DNA from: Shimia isoporae
Lineage (GTDB): Bacteria; Pseudomonadota; Alphaproteobacteria; Rhodobacterales; Rhodobacteraceae
Length of the DNA: 64,000 nucleotides
Direction of reading: 5' to 3'
Assembly (NCBI RefSeq): GCF_004346865.1
Contig: NZ_SMGR01000001.1
Span: forward strand, 2,108,001 to 2,172,000
The notes below the pieces were generated by a model. The model saw nothing but the letters and a program-made list of their open reading frames with translations, was not told the DNA's origin and did no database searches. A program made the position numbers and the translations under genes. Below, piece after piece: positions 44,947 to 55,415 of this stretch; position 1 is the first letter of the stretch; each line of letters opens with the position of its first letter.

Positions 44947-47094
44947 TTAAGCTTGTGCTTTCAGTTCGAGCCGCCGCGCGTGCAGAACCGGTTCCGTATA
45001 CCCGGAGGGTTGAACTCGCCCTTTGAAAACAAGATCGCATGCCGCTTGGAATGCCACTCCTGAGAAATCCGGAGCCATCGGTCGATAGCTTGGGTCGTCT
45101 GCGTTCTGGCGGTCGACGACAGCGGCCATTTTTTGCATTGCCGCCATTACTTGCGGCTCGCTAACAACGCCTTGATGTAGCCAGTTTGCCAAGCCTTGGC
45201 TGGAAATTCGGCAAGTTGCGCGGTCTTCCATCAATCCAACATCGTTGATGTCCGGAACCTTTGAGCATCCCACCCCTTGATCGATCCAGCGAACAACATA
45301 GCCAAGTATGCCTTGTGCGTTGTTTTCAATTTCAGCGGCAATCTCCTCTTCGGAAAGATTCTGTCCCTCCATAACGGGAACAGTCAACAAATCGTCGAGG
45401 GTACCACGCGCACCAGCCGCCTTGATCGCCTCCTGCTGTGCCAGCACATCCACCTCATGGTAGTGCGTTGCATGCAGAGTTGCTGCCGTCGGCGACGGCA
45501 CCCAAGCACAGTTAGCACCAGATTTCGGGTGCCCGATTTTCTGTTCCAACATCGCGCCCATCAAGTCGGGCATAGCCCACATTCCCTTGCCGATCTGTGC
45601 TTTACCTTGCAGGCCGCACGCCAGGCCAATGTCAACGTTGCGGTCTTCGTACGACAGGATCCATGGCGTTGTTTTCATTTCCCCTTTGCGCAGGAATGCC
45701 CCTGCTTCCATCGAGGTGTGAATTTCGTCACCGGTCCGGTCGAGAAAACCTGTGTTGATGAAAGCCACGCGCTCTTTAGCGGCGCGGATGCATTCCTTGA
45801 GGTTGGCCGAGGTGCGGCGTTCCTCATCCATAATTCCCATTTTGACGGTATTTCGCGGCAGGCCGAGAATGTCCTCCACCTTGGCAAATATTGCATCTGA
45901 GAATGCAACTTCTTCGGGTCCGTGCATTTTGGGCTTCACAACATAGACAGAACCGTGCTCCGAATTACCGCCCTGGGCCTGCAAATCGTGCATCGCGATC
46001 ATTACGGTCACCAGCGCATCCATCAGGCCTTCGCCAATCTCGTTTCCGTCGCGATCGAGGACCGCTGGGTTGGTCATCAGATGGCCAACATTGCGAACCA
46101 ACATTAGAGAACGGCACTTAACCAAGAAACCGGCACCATCAGGAGCAGTATAGGTTGCATCTTCATGCAATTTGCGTGTGAACGTCTTGCCGCCCTTTGT
46201 AACCTCTTCAGCAAGATCGCGCTTCATCAACCCTAGCCAGTTGCCGTAGGCCACAACTTTATCTTCAGCATCGACGCAGGCCACGGAGTCCTCGCAGTCC
46301 ATGATGGTGGACATAGCGCTCTCAAGGTTCACGGCGGCAATTCCCGCCGGATCGGTTTGTCCAGGACCCACTTTCGGGTTGATTAGTATTTCAATTTTCA
46401 GGTGGTTGTTTTCCAGCAGGACACCTGTCCAATCATCCTGCTGCATGTGTCCAAGATATTTCCCCGCGTCCGAAAGCGCCACAGACCCCGACTCCGTTTC
46501 GAGCTCCAGAGTGGCGCCCGCCGATATCGACTTTACCTCTGCCCACTTGGCGCCCTTGAGTGGTACCGCTTTATCCAGAAAGGCTTTGGCCCAAGCAATT
46601 ACCCGCGCGCCACGCGCTTCGTCATATCCGCCACCAGTGGGCAAGTCGCCCAAAGCATCCGTGCCATAGAGCGCATCATAGAGATTTCCCCAACGCGCAT
46701 TTGCCGCATTCAGCGCAAACCTTGCGTTGGTAATCGGCACCACAAGTTGCGGGCCGGGAATTGCTGCAATCTCCGGATCGACGTTGGAAGTCTCGACCGA
46801 GAAATCGGGACCTTCGGGAACCAGATAACCGATTTCCTCCAGAAATCCTTTATAGGCGACTGCATCGTGTGGCTTGCCTTTGTGAGCAAGGTGCCAACCG
46901 TCAATTTGCTGTTGGATTTCTTCGCGTTTCGCTAAAAGGGAGCGGTTTTTGGGGCCAAAGTCGTGCGCCAGTTCGCTCAAGCCGTCCCAAAAAGTCTCGG
47001 CGGAGACACCGGTTCCTGGCAAAGCGCGCCCTTCGATGAACTCCACCAGCTCCGCAGCGACCTGCAAACCCTGTTTTTCAATCCGCTTTACCAT
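44947..47094 (-). CDS. glcB: Malate synthase G
   Basis: A 715-residue enzyme condensing glyoxylate and acetyl-CoA to malate. Length and layout match isoform G. Recognisable parts: [20 protein letters not shown]-like segment ([19 protein letters not shown]) near residue 255, [18 protein letters not shown] near 320, and [20 protein letters not shown] near 470, with [20 protein letters not shown] following. It supports growth on glycolate, glyoxylate or C2 units. Its 220-bp upstream region is shared with pepN in divergent orientation. Confidence 0.96.
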   Translation of the reverse strand: MVKRIEKQGLQVAAELVEFIEGRALPGTGVSAETFWDGLSELAHDFGPKNRSLLAKREEIQQQIDGWHLAHKGKPHDAVAYKGFLEEIGYLVPEGPDFSVETSNVDPEIAAIPGPQLVVPITNARFALNAANARWGNLYDALYGTDALGDLPTGGGYDEARGARVIAWAKAFLDKAVPLKGAKWAEVKSISAGATLELETESGSVALSDAGKYLGHMQQDDWTGVLLENNHLKIEILINPKVGPGQTDPAGIAAVNLESAMSTIMDCEDSVACVDAEDKVVAYGNWLGLMKRDLAEEVTKGGKTFTRKLHEDATYTAPDGAGFLVKCRSLMLVRNVGHLMTNPAVLDRDGNEIGEGLMDALVTVMIAMHDLQAQGGNSEHGSVYVVKPKMHGPEEVAFSDAIFAKVEDILGLPRNTVKMGIMDEERRTSANLKECIRAAKERVAFINTGFLDRTGDEIHTSMEAGAFLRKGEMKTTPWILSYEDRNVDIGLACGLQGKAQIGKGMWAMPDLMGAMLEQKIGHPKSGANCAWVPSPTAATLHATHYHEVDVLAQQEAIKAAGARGTLDDLLTVPVMEGQNLSEEEIAAEIENNAQGILGYVVRWIDQGVGCSKVPDINDVGLMEDRATCRISSQGLANWLHQGVVSEPQVMAAMQKMAAVVDRQNADDPSYRPMAPDFSGVAFQAACDLVFKGRVQPSGYTEPVLHARRLELKAQA

Positions 47095-47314
47095 TGCGCC
47101 TCTCCCTGATTGGTGTCTCTCCTGCCTTTCCCATTAGAACATGAGTTTCCGATAGGCAACAAAACTGGTCTATTTTCTTTACCAAAAGCATTTTCTTGAA
47201 AATCACGAAGGAAAGCCGCTGCTTTCTTGAGCACCCGAACAATACGATGCCTCCCCTTGCGGGTATCCTCCTATAGGATACATCTTGCCCAAACCCATTT
47301 GCACGGAGCGAGTA
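47095..47314. promoter_or_regulatory. glcB-pepN divergent promoter region
   Basis: A 220-bp divergent gap. Near pepN there is an inverted repeat, GTATCCT at 47263-47269 paired with AGGATAC at 47275-47281, which could be an operator or a leader hairpin. Closer to glcB is an AT-rich stretch (about 47165-47205) fitting a promoter. Confidence 0.5.
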
Positions 47315-49900
47315 ATGAAAGACGCAGCCCCACAGACGATCTATCTCAAAGACTATAAACCCTTTGGCTGGATCATCGACGACGTGCACCTGACATTCAG
47401 GTTGCACCCGACTGCCACTCGCGTCATCTCCCGCATCCGTTTCCGCCCTGACTATGACGTGCACGATCGCCCGTTCATGCTTCATGGAGAAGGCCTGAAG
47501 CACATTTCCGCAAAGGTCGATGGGCACGAAGTTGAACTCCACCATGTGAACGGCGGGATCGAGGTTGATGTGCCGCACGCGCCGTTCAACTGGGAAGCCG
47601 AAGTCGAGATCAACCCAGAAGCAAATACTGCTCTGGAAGGTCTCTACATGTCTAATGGGATGTATTGCACACAATGCGAAGCAGAAGGGTTCCGAAAGAT
47701 CACATGGTATCCTGACCGACCGGACGTGATGGCACAATTCACGGTTAGGATCGAAAGCGACGCGGAACACACACCCGTGATGTTGTCAAACGGCAATGGC
47801 CTATACTATGCACAAGACAACACGCAATCGCCCGCGCCCAACATTTCTATTTATCAGGACCCGTGGCCCAAACCCGCCTATCTTTTTGCCCTCGTCGCAG
47901 GCGACCTCGTCGCCCATGAAGACAAGTTCACCACGATGTTCGGACGCGAAGTTGACCTCTCCATCTGGGTCCGCCCTGGTGACGAGCACAAATGCGCATT
48001 CGGCATGGAAGCTCTCAAAAAATCGATGAAATGGGACGAGGATGTCTATGGTCGCGAATACGATCTGGACGAATTCAATATTGTCGCGGTTGATGACTTC
48101 AACATGGGAGCAATGGAGAACAAAGGGCTTAATATCTTCAACAGTTCATGTGTACTGGCCAGCCCCGAGACTTCAACAGATGGCAATTTTGAGCGCATAG
48201 AAGCGATCATTGCACACGAGTATTTCCACAACTGGACCGGCAATCGCATCACGTGCCGAGATTGGTTCCAATTGTGTCTCAAAGAGGGTCTGACTGTTTT
48301 CCGCGATGCCCAGTTCACAGCTGACATGCGGTCAGAACCTGTGAAACGTATCGATGACGTTCTAGCTCTGCGGGCCCGTCAATTCCCTGAGGACCAAGGC
48401 CCTCTTAGTCACCCTGTCCGCCCGGAGAGTTTCCAGGAGATCAATAACTTCTACACGGCAACGGTCTACGAAAAAGGCGCGGAAGTGATTGGCATGCTGA
48501 AAACACTGGTCGGAGATGACGCTTACAAAAAAGCGCTCGACCTCTATTTTGAACGCCATGACGGTCAGGCCTGTACGATTGAAGACTGGATTCAAGTATT
48601 TGAGGACAGCACTGACCGCGACTTGGGCCAGTTCAAACTGTGGTACACACAATCCGGCACGCCCAACGTGACAGTGCGCGAAGAGTACACCGATGACACA
48701 TTTTCCTTGCACTTCAAGCAATCCAGCGAACCAACGCCTGGCCAAAACAAGAAGCTGCCTCAGGTGATACCCGTTGCCGTTGGGCTGCTGAACGACAACG
48801 GCGAAGAAGTGGTTCCCACAAAAATTCTCGAATTAACTGAGCCGGAGCAAAGCTTCTCATTTGAGGGACACGCGACACGCCCGGTGCCGTCGATATTGCG
48901 GGGTTTCTCGGCTCCCGTGGTACTGCATCAAGACATCGACAATTCCCGTCGCGCGTTTTTGCTTGCAAACGACACAGATCCTTTCAACCGCTGGGAAGCC
49001 GGACGGATGCTTGCGCGGGACAGCCTCCTGTCCTCAATACGCGAAGGCAACGCGCCGAACTCGGACTACTTAGTCGGCCTAAGAACACTGCTCGGCGACA
49101 CCAGCCTTGATCCCGCTTACCGAGCTTTGATGATGGGGCAACCGTCACAATCCGAGCTGGCCGGAGTCCTCCATCAGGCTGGTGTCACTCCGGACCCCGC
49201 CGCGATTCATGCCGCCAGTGAAGCCTTACGCTCAGCCAAGGCAGAGGCATTTGCCGACATTCTACCGGAAATCTATGCCGCCAATCAGGTCAGCGGCGCC
49301 TATTCACCGGACGCAGAGCCCGCTGGCAAACGGGCGTTGGCCAACGCGGCTTTGGGGCTCATTACTAAACTGGACGGCGGTGCAACTGCGGCAACACAAT
49401 ATGCCAAAGCGAACAACATGACGCTTCAACTGTCAGCCCTAAGCGCGCTTCTAGACGCCGAGGCCGGCGATGAAGCTCTGCAGGCTTTTTATGATCAGTG
49501 GCGTGACGACCGGTTGGTCATCGACAAGTGGTTCTCACTTCAAGTGATGCATGCCAAGCCCGAGGCCCTTGCCAAGACGACCTCACGACTGACCAACCAT
49601 CTGGACTTCGACTGGAAAAACCCGAACAGGTTCCGATCTGTGATGGGTATGCTTGCGGCGCATCATGCGGGGTTCCATCATGAAAGCGGCGCATCATACG
49701 CACTTCTTGCGGACTGGCTAATCAAACTGGACCCAGTAAATCCGCAAACGACGGCCCGTATGTGCAGTGCCTTCCAGACATGGAAACGCTACGATGAAGA
49801 TCGCCAAAAACTGGCAGGCGCACAGCTGAAGCGCATTGCCGAACAGCCCAATCTGAGCCGCGATACAAGCGAAATGATTTCAAGGATCAGAGGCGTCTGA
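47315..49900 (+). CDS. pepN: Aminopeptidase N
   Basis: An 861-residue M1 zinc metallopeptidase that trims N-terminal residues from peptides in the cytosol. The exopeptidase motif GAMEN is at about residue 264, and the zinc site HEYFHNWTGN (HExxH) at about 300 with a downstream glutamate in LKEGLTVFRD. Length and the C-terminal helical domain fit the E. coli PepN type. Start ATG 47315 has GGAG upstream. The stop overlaps the next start as TGATG. Confidence 0.96.
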   Translation: MKDAAPQTIYLKDYKPFGWIIDDVHLTFRLHPTATRVISRIRFRPDYDVHDRPFMLHGEGLKHISAKVDGHEVELHHVNGGIEVDVPHAPFNWEAEVEINPEANTALEGLYMSNGMYCTQCEAEGFRKITWYPDRPDVMAQFTVRIESDAEHTPVMLSNGNGLYYAQDNTQSPAPNISIYQDPWPKPAYLFALVAGDLVAHEDKFTTMFGREVDLSIWVRPGDEHKCAFGMEALKKSMKWDEDVYGREYDLDEFNIVAVDDFNMGAMENKGLNIFNSSCVLASPETSTDGNFERIEAIIAHEYFHNWTGNRITCRDWFQLCLKEGLTVFRDAQFTADMRSEPVKRIDDVLALRARQFPEDQGPLSHPVRPESFQEINNFYTATVYEKGAEVIGMLKTLVGDDAYKKALDLYFERHDGQACTIEDWIQVFEDSTDRDLGQFKLWYTQSGTPNVTVREEYTDDTFSLHFKQSSEPTPGQNKKLPQVIPVAVGLLNDNGEEVVPTKILELTEPEQSFSFEGHATRPVPSILRGFSAPVVLHQDIDNSRRAFLLANDTDPFNRWEAGRMLARDSLLSSIREGNAPNSDYLVGLRTLLGDTSLDPAYRALMMGQPSQSELAGVLHQAGVTPDPAAIHAASEALRSAKAEAFADILPEIYAANQVSGAYSPDAEPAGKRALANAALGLITKLDGGATAATQYAKANNMTLQLSALSALLDAEAGDEALQAFYDQWRDDRLVIDKWFSLQVMHAKPEALAKTTSRLTNHLDFDWKNPNRFRSVMGMLAAHHAGFHHESGASYALLADWLIKLDPVNPQTTARMCSAFQTWKRYDEDRQKLAGAQLKRIAEQPNLSRDTSEMISRIRGV

Positions 49901-50328
49901 TGCCCGATCCGCTTACGTTTACTCACTATGGCCGAAACGGGCGTACGATTGTCTCGCTCGCCATTGCTGTTGCAGTTCTGACCGGACTCAAAGCGATAGG
50001 GACCATGACGTGGATACTTGCGGTGCTGGGAATTTTCGCCGTTCCAGCACTCATCGACGTGATGTTCAATCCAGTGTCCACCTTTTCGCTGGCCGATGGC
50101 GTGTTGCGGTGGAAAAGTGCAACGCAAGAGGCGGAAATGCGCACCGATCAAATTCGATCTGCCAGATTTGATACGCGTCTCGATATTTCCGTCCGGGCGA
50201 CGCTCAATATGGTTGATGGATCCAAAGTGCGGATTCCAAACGATGTTTTGCCCTCACCCGACCGCCTGCAGGCTACACTGGAAGCGTATGACATTCCTGT
50301 CGAGCGACATCATTTCCGCGTTCTTTAA
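49900..50328 (+). CDS. Small membrane protein of unknown function
   Basis: A 142-residue protein. Residues about 17-58 form two closely spaced transmembrane helices, followed by a beta-rich soluble part (FSLADGVLRWKSATQEAEMR, VRATLNMVDGSKVRIP) that resembles small PH-like domains of bacterial membrane proteins. I do not recognise a named family. It overlaps the pepN stop by one base, so it is translated from the same message. Confidence 0.75.
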   Translation: MPDPLTFTHYGRNGRTIVSLAIAVAVLTGLKAIGTMTWILAVLGIFAVPALIDVMFNPVSTFSLADGVLRWKSATQEAEMRTDQIRSARFDTRLDISVRATLNMVDGSKVRIPNDVLPSPDRLQATLEAYDIPVERHHFRVL

Positions 50329-50442
50329 CCTAAGGTAAATCAGGCGCTCTGATGGCGCCCGCGACCGCATGATTTCAACTTGGTGCCCAACTTTGGCCCA
50401 AGTGGGACTGCATCTTGTGATCAATAACAGGAGCAGACCTCG

Positions 50443-51747
50443 ATGAAATTCTTTTCGTTGGACAGGACGAATACGTCTTCAGCGGCCGAGCCGACTTTGA
50501 AGAAATTGTCGCAGACTTTCTATGGTGGCGACGCAGAAGCCGAGTCCGACGGGTCGCAGGACGGCAACAACACCGTTAAGGATCTGTTGCACCGGCTACA
50601 AATTCCGGTGAATTCCGACACTCCCGACCAAAAAGAAAGTGATGAGACGCGCGACCGCGGGCTGTTTCTAGCGCGCCAAGAACGTTGGGAAGACCTCGAA
50701 GATCAGATCCGCACCTACGATCAGAACCGCACAACGACATCCGCAGGCACGCCGTTAGCCGAATTGATGTTGTTTGGAGCGCGCTCTGATGTGGTTCGTG
50801 CTGCCGAACATGCACTGCTGCACGGCCATCCAGCCAAAGGTGCGGACTTCTTTGCAGGTATCGAGGCGCTCGAGTACATGCTTGAGGACTACCCGGACAG
50901 CTATCCTCTGGCGCTGATCGTTGCTCATATGCATATCGACATCGGGTGGGCTTGGCGCGGCGCCGCTGCGAAAGAAGACGTACGCGAACTCAATCGGGAA
51001 GCCTTCCATGCTCATTTTGAGCGTGCGGAAGCCATCCTAAACCGGTTTTGTCCAACGACACATCATTCCCCGGCGCTATCGGCCGCACGCTGTGCGCTTT
51101 TACCGGGTCAAGCCGACCCGGCAGAAAAGCTTTGCAAAGAATTCGAGGCTCTGATCGCTCTGGATCCAACCAACCCGCGCCATATGCGTGCCTTGGGCAA
51201 CTATCTTCTGCCGCGTTGGTATGGCGACTTTGACCAGCTTGATCTGCAGGCGCGCCGGATCGCGGCCCGCACTTATGATCTTTGGGGCGCAGGCGCTTAT
51301 GCTTGGGTTTGGTTTGACGCTTTGCTGGTTGATCCTCGCGGATTGGAAATGGTCGAGGTCGAGTATTTCCTTGATGGCGTTGATGACGCTTTGACGCGCT
51401 GTGGCGACCAACACTCTGCAAACTTGATGGCCGCCCATCTTTTCCGCAGCTGGCAATGCGCCCGAGAGCAGTACAACGAAAATGGATTCCGACAGGACTT
51501 GCCGCCGGCGCTGCGCGAGGGGTTCGATATGGTTGTTCACGAGCACTTGCGCGAAATCCACCCTTTGATTTGGGGACACGCCGAAATCGGGTTTGAGAAC
51601 ACATCGCGTATTATTTCGCGTGAACGGTTGGCCGCGAAAGGCAAGGAAATCGCGCTTCAGGCTGTTGCAATGCCATTCCTGACCGGCCTGCAGAACGGGC
51701 AGACGGTCTATTTCACCCCCGAAGGCATCACTCAAATCAATCCATGA
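50443..51747 (+). CDS. Uncharacterised helical-repeat protein
   Basis: A 434-residue soluble protein without signal peptide or membrane segments. It is mostly helical with TPR-like spacing (FLARQERWEDLEDQIRTYDQ, LCKEFEALIALDPTNPRHMR, MRALGNYLLPRWYGDF). The N-terminal 60 residues are polar and low in order. The PRWYGDFDQLDLQARRIAAR segment resembles parts of bacterial DUF4034-like proteins, but I cannot assign a family firmly. AGGAG precedes the start. No clear functional link with neighbours. Confidence 0.7.
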   Translation: MKFFSLDRTNTSSAAEPTLKKLSQTFYGGDAEAESDGSQDGNNTVKDLLHRLQIPVNSDTPDQKESDETRDRGLFLARQERWEDLEDQIRTYDQNRTTTSAGTPLAELMLFGARSDVVRAAEHALLHGHPAKGADFFAGIEALEYMLEDYPDSYPLALIVAHMHIDIGWAWRGAAAKEDVRELNREAFHAHFERAEAILNRFCPTTHHSPALSAARCALLPGQADPAEKLCKEFEALIALDPTNPRHMRALGNYLLPRWYGDFDQLDLQARRIAARTYDLWGAGAYAWVWFDALLVDPRGLEMVEVEYFLDGVDDALTRCGDQHSANLMAAHLFRSWQCAREQYNENGFRQDLPPALREGFDMVVHEHLREIHPLIWGHAEIGFENTSRIISRERLAAKGKEIALQAVAMPFLTGLQNGQTVYFTPEGITQINP

Positions 51748-51769
51748 AGGGCGGGAAACCACCTGCCCT
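51748..51769 (+). terminator. Weak hairpin after the helical-repeat gene
   Basis: An 8-bp stem with one mismatch (51748-51755 with 51762-51769) right after the stop, followed by CTTGCT rather than a T-run. Possibly a weak terminator. Confidence 0.4.
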
Positions 51770-51832
51770 CTTGCTCCTGAACCTTGGCTGGCCTAGAACG
51801 CAGTCCAGCCATAGATTCAAGGAGCCTGAGCA

Positions 51833-53344
51833 ATGCTCGACCTGACATATGAGACCCCAAAGCCCAAAGTGATTGCGGGCGCCAAACATGACTGGGAACT
51901 GGTCATTGGTATGGAGGTTCACGCACAGGTTTCTTCTAATGCGAAACTGTTTTCCGGGGCATCGACGAAATTCGGCAACGAACCTAATTCCAACGTGGCC
52001 TTTGTTGACTCCGCAATGCCGGGAATGCTGCCTGTAATCAATGAGTTCTGCGTTGAGCAGGCGGTACGGACAGGCCTCGGTCTGAATGCTGAAATTCACC
52101 TGAAGTCGGCGTTTGACCGGAAAAACTATTTTTATCCGGATCTGCCTCAAGGCTATCAGATCAGCCAACTTTACGAGCCGATCGTTGGCGAGGGCGAAAT
52201 CCTCGTGGACATGGAACCCGGTGTCGCGCGTTTGGTTCGCGTTGAGCGGATCCACCTGGAACAGGACGCGGGGAAGTCGGTGCACGACATGGACCCGAAC
52301 CTGTCGTTTGTCGATCTCAACCGGACCGGTGTGGCGCTGATGGAAATCGTATCCCGCCCTGACATTCGTGGCCCGGAAGAAGCAGCGGCTTATGTAAACA
52401 AGCTGCGCCAGATCCTTCGCTATCTAGGCACATGTGACGGCAACATGCAGAACGGCAACCTGCGCGCGGACGTGAACGTATCTATCTGTCGCCCGGGCGC
52501 GTACGAAAAATACATGGAAACGCAAGATTTCTCGCATCTTGGTACGCGCTGCGAAATCAAGAACATGAACTCCATGCGATTTATCCAAATGGCGATCATG
52601 GTCGAGGCGGAGCGCCAGATCAAAATCGTCGAGGCAGGCGGAGAAGTGGACCAGGAAACCCGTCTCTATGATCCGGATCGCAACGAAACCCGCTCGATGC
52701 GTTCCAAAGAAGAGGCGCACGACTACCGCTATTTCCCGGATCCCGACCTTCTTCCTCTGGAGATCGAACAGGGTTGGGTTGACGATATTGCCGCTAACCT
52801 GCCGGAGCTTCCGGACCAGAAAAAGAATCGTTTTATCAGCGACTTCGGCCTGTCTGAATATGACGCGTCGGTACTAACCGCCGAAAAAGAGAATGCTGAC
52901 TTTTTCGAGGCTGTCGCAGACGGCCGAAATGGCAAACTGGCGGCAAACTGGGTGATCAACGAACTGTTTGGTCGTCTGAAAAAGGATGAGCACGCCATAA
53001 CCGCAAGCCCGATCTCGCCCGCACAGTTGGGCGGCATTCTTGACCTGATTGCGAGCGATGCCATCTCTGGCAAAATCGCCAAAGACCTGTTCGAGATCGT
53101 CTACACCGAAGGTGGTGATCCCGCCAAGATCGTTGAAGAGCGCGGCATGAAACAGGTTACCGACACCGGTGCCATCGAAGCGGCTCTGGACGAAATCATC
53201 GCTGCAAACCCCGCGCAGGTTGAAAAGGCTCAGGTGAACCCGAAGCTGGCAGGCTGGTTTGTCGGACAGGTGATGAAGGCGACGGGTGGGAAGGCCAACC
53301 CGAAGGCAGTAAACGAGCTGGTTGCAAAGAAGCTGAACGGCTAG
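51833..53344 (+). CDS. gatB: Aspartyl/glutamyl-tRNA amidotransferase subunit B
   Basis: A 503-residue subunit of GatCAB, which converts misacylated Glu-tRNA(Gln) and Asp-tRNA(Asn) to the correct amides. The start [13 protein letters not shown], the [17 protein letters not shown] segment and [12 protein letters not shown] are diagnostic; the C-terminal YqeY-like tail (about 360-503) binds tRNA. Organisms with GatCAB often lack GlnRS or AsnRS. gatA and gatC are not in the window. AAGGAG precedes ATG 51833. Confidence 0.97.
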   Translation: MLDLTYETPKPKVIAGAKHDWELVIGMEVHAQVSSNAKLFSGASTKFGNEPNSNVAFVDSAMPGMLPVINEFCVEQAVRTGLGLNAEIHLKSAFDRKNYFYPDLPQGYQISQLYEPIVGEGEILVDMEPGVARLVRVERIHLEQDAGKSVHDMDPNLSFVDLNRTGVALMEIVSRPDIRGPEEAAAYVNKLRQILRYLGTCDGNMQNGNLRADVNVSICRPGAYEKYMETQDFSHLGTRCEIKNMNSMRFIQMAIMVEAERQIKIVEAGGEVDQETRLYDPDRNETRSMRSKEEAHDYRYFPDPDLLPLEIEQGWVDDIAANLPELPDQKKNRFISDFGLSEYDASVLTAEKENADFFEAVADGRNGKLAANWVINELFGRLKKDEHAITASPISPAQLGGILDLIASDAISGKIAKDLFEIVYTEGGDPAKIVEERGMKQVTDTGAIEAALDEIIAANPAQVEKAQVNPKLAGWFVGQVMKATGGKANPKAVNELVAKKLNG

Positions 53345-53352
53345 TTTTTCAG

Positions 53353-53391
53353 GTCTGCAAAACGTCGGTAAAACGTCTGCAAAGCGTCGGT
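53353..53391 (+). repeat. Two-copy direct repeat after gatB
   Basis: GTCTGCAAAACGTCGGT (53353-53369) and GTCTGCAAAGCGTCGGT (53375-53391) match at 16 of 17 positions with a 22-bp period. The second copy supplies the left arm of the gatB terminator. Confidence 0.75.
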
Positions 53392-53417
53392 GTCGGAAAC
53401 AGCACCGGCGCTTTGTT
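53381..53417 (+). terminator. gatB terminator
   Basis: A 12-bp stem (AAAGCGTCGGTG at 53381-53392 with 53403-53414, one G-U pair) and a 10-base loop, followed by TTTGTT. It overlaps the second unit of a short direct repeat. Confidence 0.7.
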
Positions 53418-53514
53418 AATTGCGAGGAAGGCGTCGTCGCGTCGCATCCTTAAATGCCGGTTGCTCCGTTCCCGCACACGCAGGCATAACCCTTTCAACT
53501 AGGAGGAGACCGAC

Positions 53515-53997
53515 ATGACATTTGACGCGCCGTTCACATCCAGCTGGATGGAAGTCGAGGAGCAATGGCTTGATTTCAACGGCCACTTGAACATGGCGTT
53601 CTACAACGTGCTCTTTGACCGCGGGGTTGATCAAATCTGGACCGAACTCGGGTTTGGCCCTGAATACAGAGAACGCACGGGCAACACGACTTTCTCGGCA
53701 GAATTCCATCTTTGTTACCTGAGAGAACTGCATTTGGGAGACAAGGTGCGCGCGACTTTCCACCTTTTGGACTACGACGAGAAGCGACTGCATTTTTATC
53801 AGGAGCTTTGGCACGAAGACGGATGGCTTTCTGCCACCGGAGAAGGGATCGGGTTGCACATTGACCAAAGCGGTCCTCGCGTTGCCCCGATGCCTGACGA
53901 AATCTTTGCCAACGTGGCGGCCTTGCACCAAGCACATTCAATTCTGCCGACACCTGAGCGGGTCGGACGTGTCATGGGTGTACCGAAAAAGGCTTGA
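53515..53997 (+). CDS. Hotdog-fold acyl-CoA thioesterase family protein
   Basis: A 160-residue protein of the 4-hydroxybenzoyl-CoA thioesterase (YbgC/FadM-like) hotdog superfamily. The helix-leading motif WLDFNGHLNMAFYNVLFDRG near residue 20 is where family catalytic residues lie (D and N/H positions), followed by RELHLGDKVRATFHLLDYD. Several relatives hydrolyse carnitine- or betaine-derived acyl-CoA esters, but no such genes flank it. A perfect AGGAGGAGA ribosome site precedes ATG 53515. Confidence 0.85.
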   Translation: MTFDAPFTSSWMEVEEQWLDFNGHLNMAFYNVLFDRGVDQIWTELGFGPEYRERTGNTTFSAEFHLCYLRELHLGDKVRATFHLLDYDEKRLHFYQELWHEDGWLSATGEGIGLHIDQSGPRVAPMPDEIFANVAALHQAHSILPTPERVGRVMGVPKKA

Positions 53998-54069
53998 GGC
54001 GCAGCCGAGCGAAAGGGTAAACACGACGGGTGCGCATATTCTGCCGCGTCGGTGAAAGCGATTGATACA

Positions 54070-54546
54070 ATGATCTACGAATACAAAGTGGTCCCTGCCC
54101 CCACAAAAGGCCAGAAAGCACGCGGCGTGAAGGGCGCGGAAGGCAAGTTTGCCAACGCGTTGGAAGCCAAAATGAACGAACTCGCTGCGGATGGCTGGGA
54201 GTTCATTCGGACAGAAACACTGCCGAGCGAAGAGCGCAGCGGTCTGACCTCCACAGCCACTAAATACCGGAGCGTTATGGTGTTCCGTCGTCCTCGCGCT
54301 GACGATCCGAGCGCCTTCCAACCCAAGGAACTGGAACATCCGAAGGCAGCGGAACTTCCGGCACCCTCGGCTGCGACGTCGACTTCGGCAAAGCAGGACG
54401 AACCGCCGCTGAAGTCCGACGAAGAGGTGACGCCGGATCGCGCCGTCGACTCCCTGACCCAAGAAACCGCAAACGAAGACGGTGCGGATGTCACCGACAT
54501 TTCCGAAGCGCTCAAGAAGCGCGCGGAAACGACGGACCAAAGCTGA
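54070..54546 (+). CDS. DUF4177 domain protein with disordered tail
   Basis: A 158-residue protein. The first about 75 residues match the DUF4177 pattern (MIYEYKVVPAP, then MNELAADGWEFIRTETLP and YRSVMVFRR). The rest is acidic, Ser/Pro/Ala-rich and probably disordered. ATG 54070 is chosen because the domain begins at that methionine; a GTG at 54052 is also in frame and neither has a strong ribosome site. Function unknown. Confidence 0.75.
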   Translation: MIYEYKVVPAPTKGQKARGVKGAEGKFANALEAKMNELAADGWEFIRTETLPSEERSGLTSTATKYRSVMVFRRPRADDPSAFQPKELEHPKAAELPAPSAATSTSAKQDEPPLKSDEEVTPDRAVDSLTQETANEDGADVTDISEALKKRAETTDQS

Positions 54547-54713
54547 TTTTCTAGCCCCGCAGCCACTTCGGCGAGGCTCCGCTTATCAACTATGGCAAGC
54601 TGTAAAGGACCCAAGATGAATTTCTTGTGTCATACAAAATTTATTGCGTTCTGCCCCTTCAATCTTCCGCCGGTTACGCTAAAATCTCTGCTCCGAGTCG
54701 AGAAGGTGTTTAA

Positions 54714-55337
54714 ATGACCAAGCCAGATCCCTTTGGTTTCGATATGTCGGTGAAATCGGCAAAGAAGAAAAATCCGCGCGGTCGCCGTGGCATGTCCGGT
54801 GCGTCCGAGACATCAACACGCGTTTGCGAACACGAGGGATGTGATGAACCCGGGAAATACCGAGCGCCACGCGCGCCGGATGTACTCGACGAATTCAAAT
54901 GGTTCTGCAAGGAACACGTGCGTGAATACAACCTCAAATGGAGCTTCTTCGACGGCAAGACCGAAGCCGAGTTGAACGCGCAAAACTCTGCAGACAAGGT
55001 TTGGGAACGCGAAACCAAAAAGTTCACCGATCCCGAAGCTCGCGCCTGGGCGCGTCTCGGCATCGAAGACCCGCATCAGGTATTGGGTGGAAACGCAACG
55101 CAGAACCCTGGCAAAAACGGCGGTGCTGCCAAGCGCCTGCCGCCCACCGAGCGCCGCGCGATAGAAATTCTCGAGGCCAAGGACAGCTGGACCAAAGCCG
55201 AAGTCCGCAAGGCTTACAAAAAGCTCATCAAGGTTCTGCACCCTGATATGAACGGCGGTGACCGCAGTCAGGAAGAACAGTTGCAGGAAGTTGTTTGGGC
55301 TTGGGATCAGATCAAGGACAGCCGCAACTTTAAGTAA
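54714..55337 (+). CDS. J-domain protein with N-terminal zinc-binding-like module
   Basis: A 207-residue protein. A C-terminal J domain (about residues 148-207) has the essential HPD tripeptide at 176-178 within KAYKKLIKVLHPDMNGGDRS, so it should stimulate an Hsp70 (DnaK) ATPase. Upstream, C38, C43, C65 and H68 (VCEHEGCDEPG, then WFCKEH) form a possible zinc site. The N-terminal 30 residues are basic. J domains at the C-terminus are unlike DnaJ itself, suggesting a specialised co-chaperone. Confidence 0.88.
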   Translation: MTKPDPFGFDMSVKSAKKKNPRGRRGMSGASETSTRVCEHEGCDEPGKYRAPRAPDVLDEFKWFCKEHVREYNLKWSFFDGKTEAELNAQNSADKVWERETKKFTDPEARAWARLGIEDPHQVLGGNATQNPGKNGGAAKRLPPTERRAIEILEAKDSWTKAEVRKAYKKLIKVLHPDMNGGDRSQEEQLQEVVWAWDQIKDSRNFK

Positions 55338-55415
55338 GGCTGACTTTGTGCCAGCGCTTGCCATGCCTCGCTGAGTGTGCCTTTTCTCTAGCAGACAATC
55401 GGCGGGACCAGCGGG

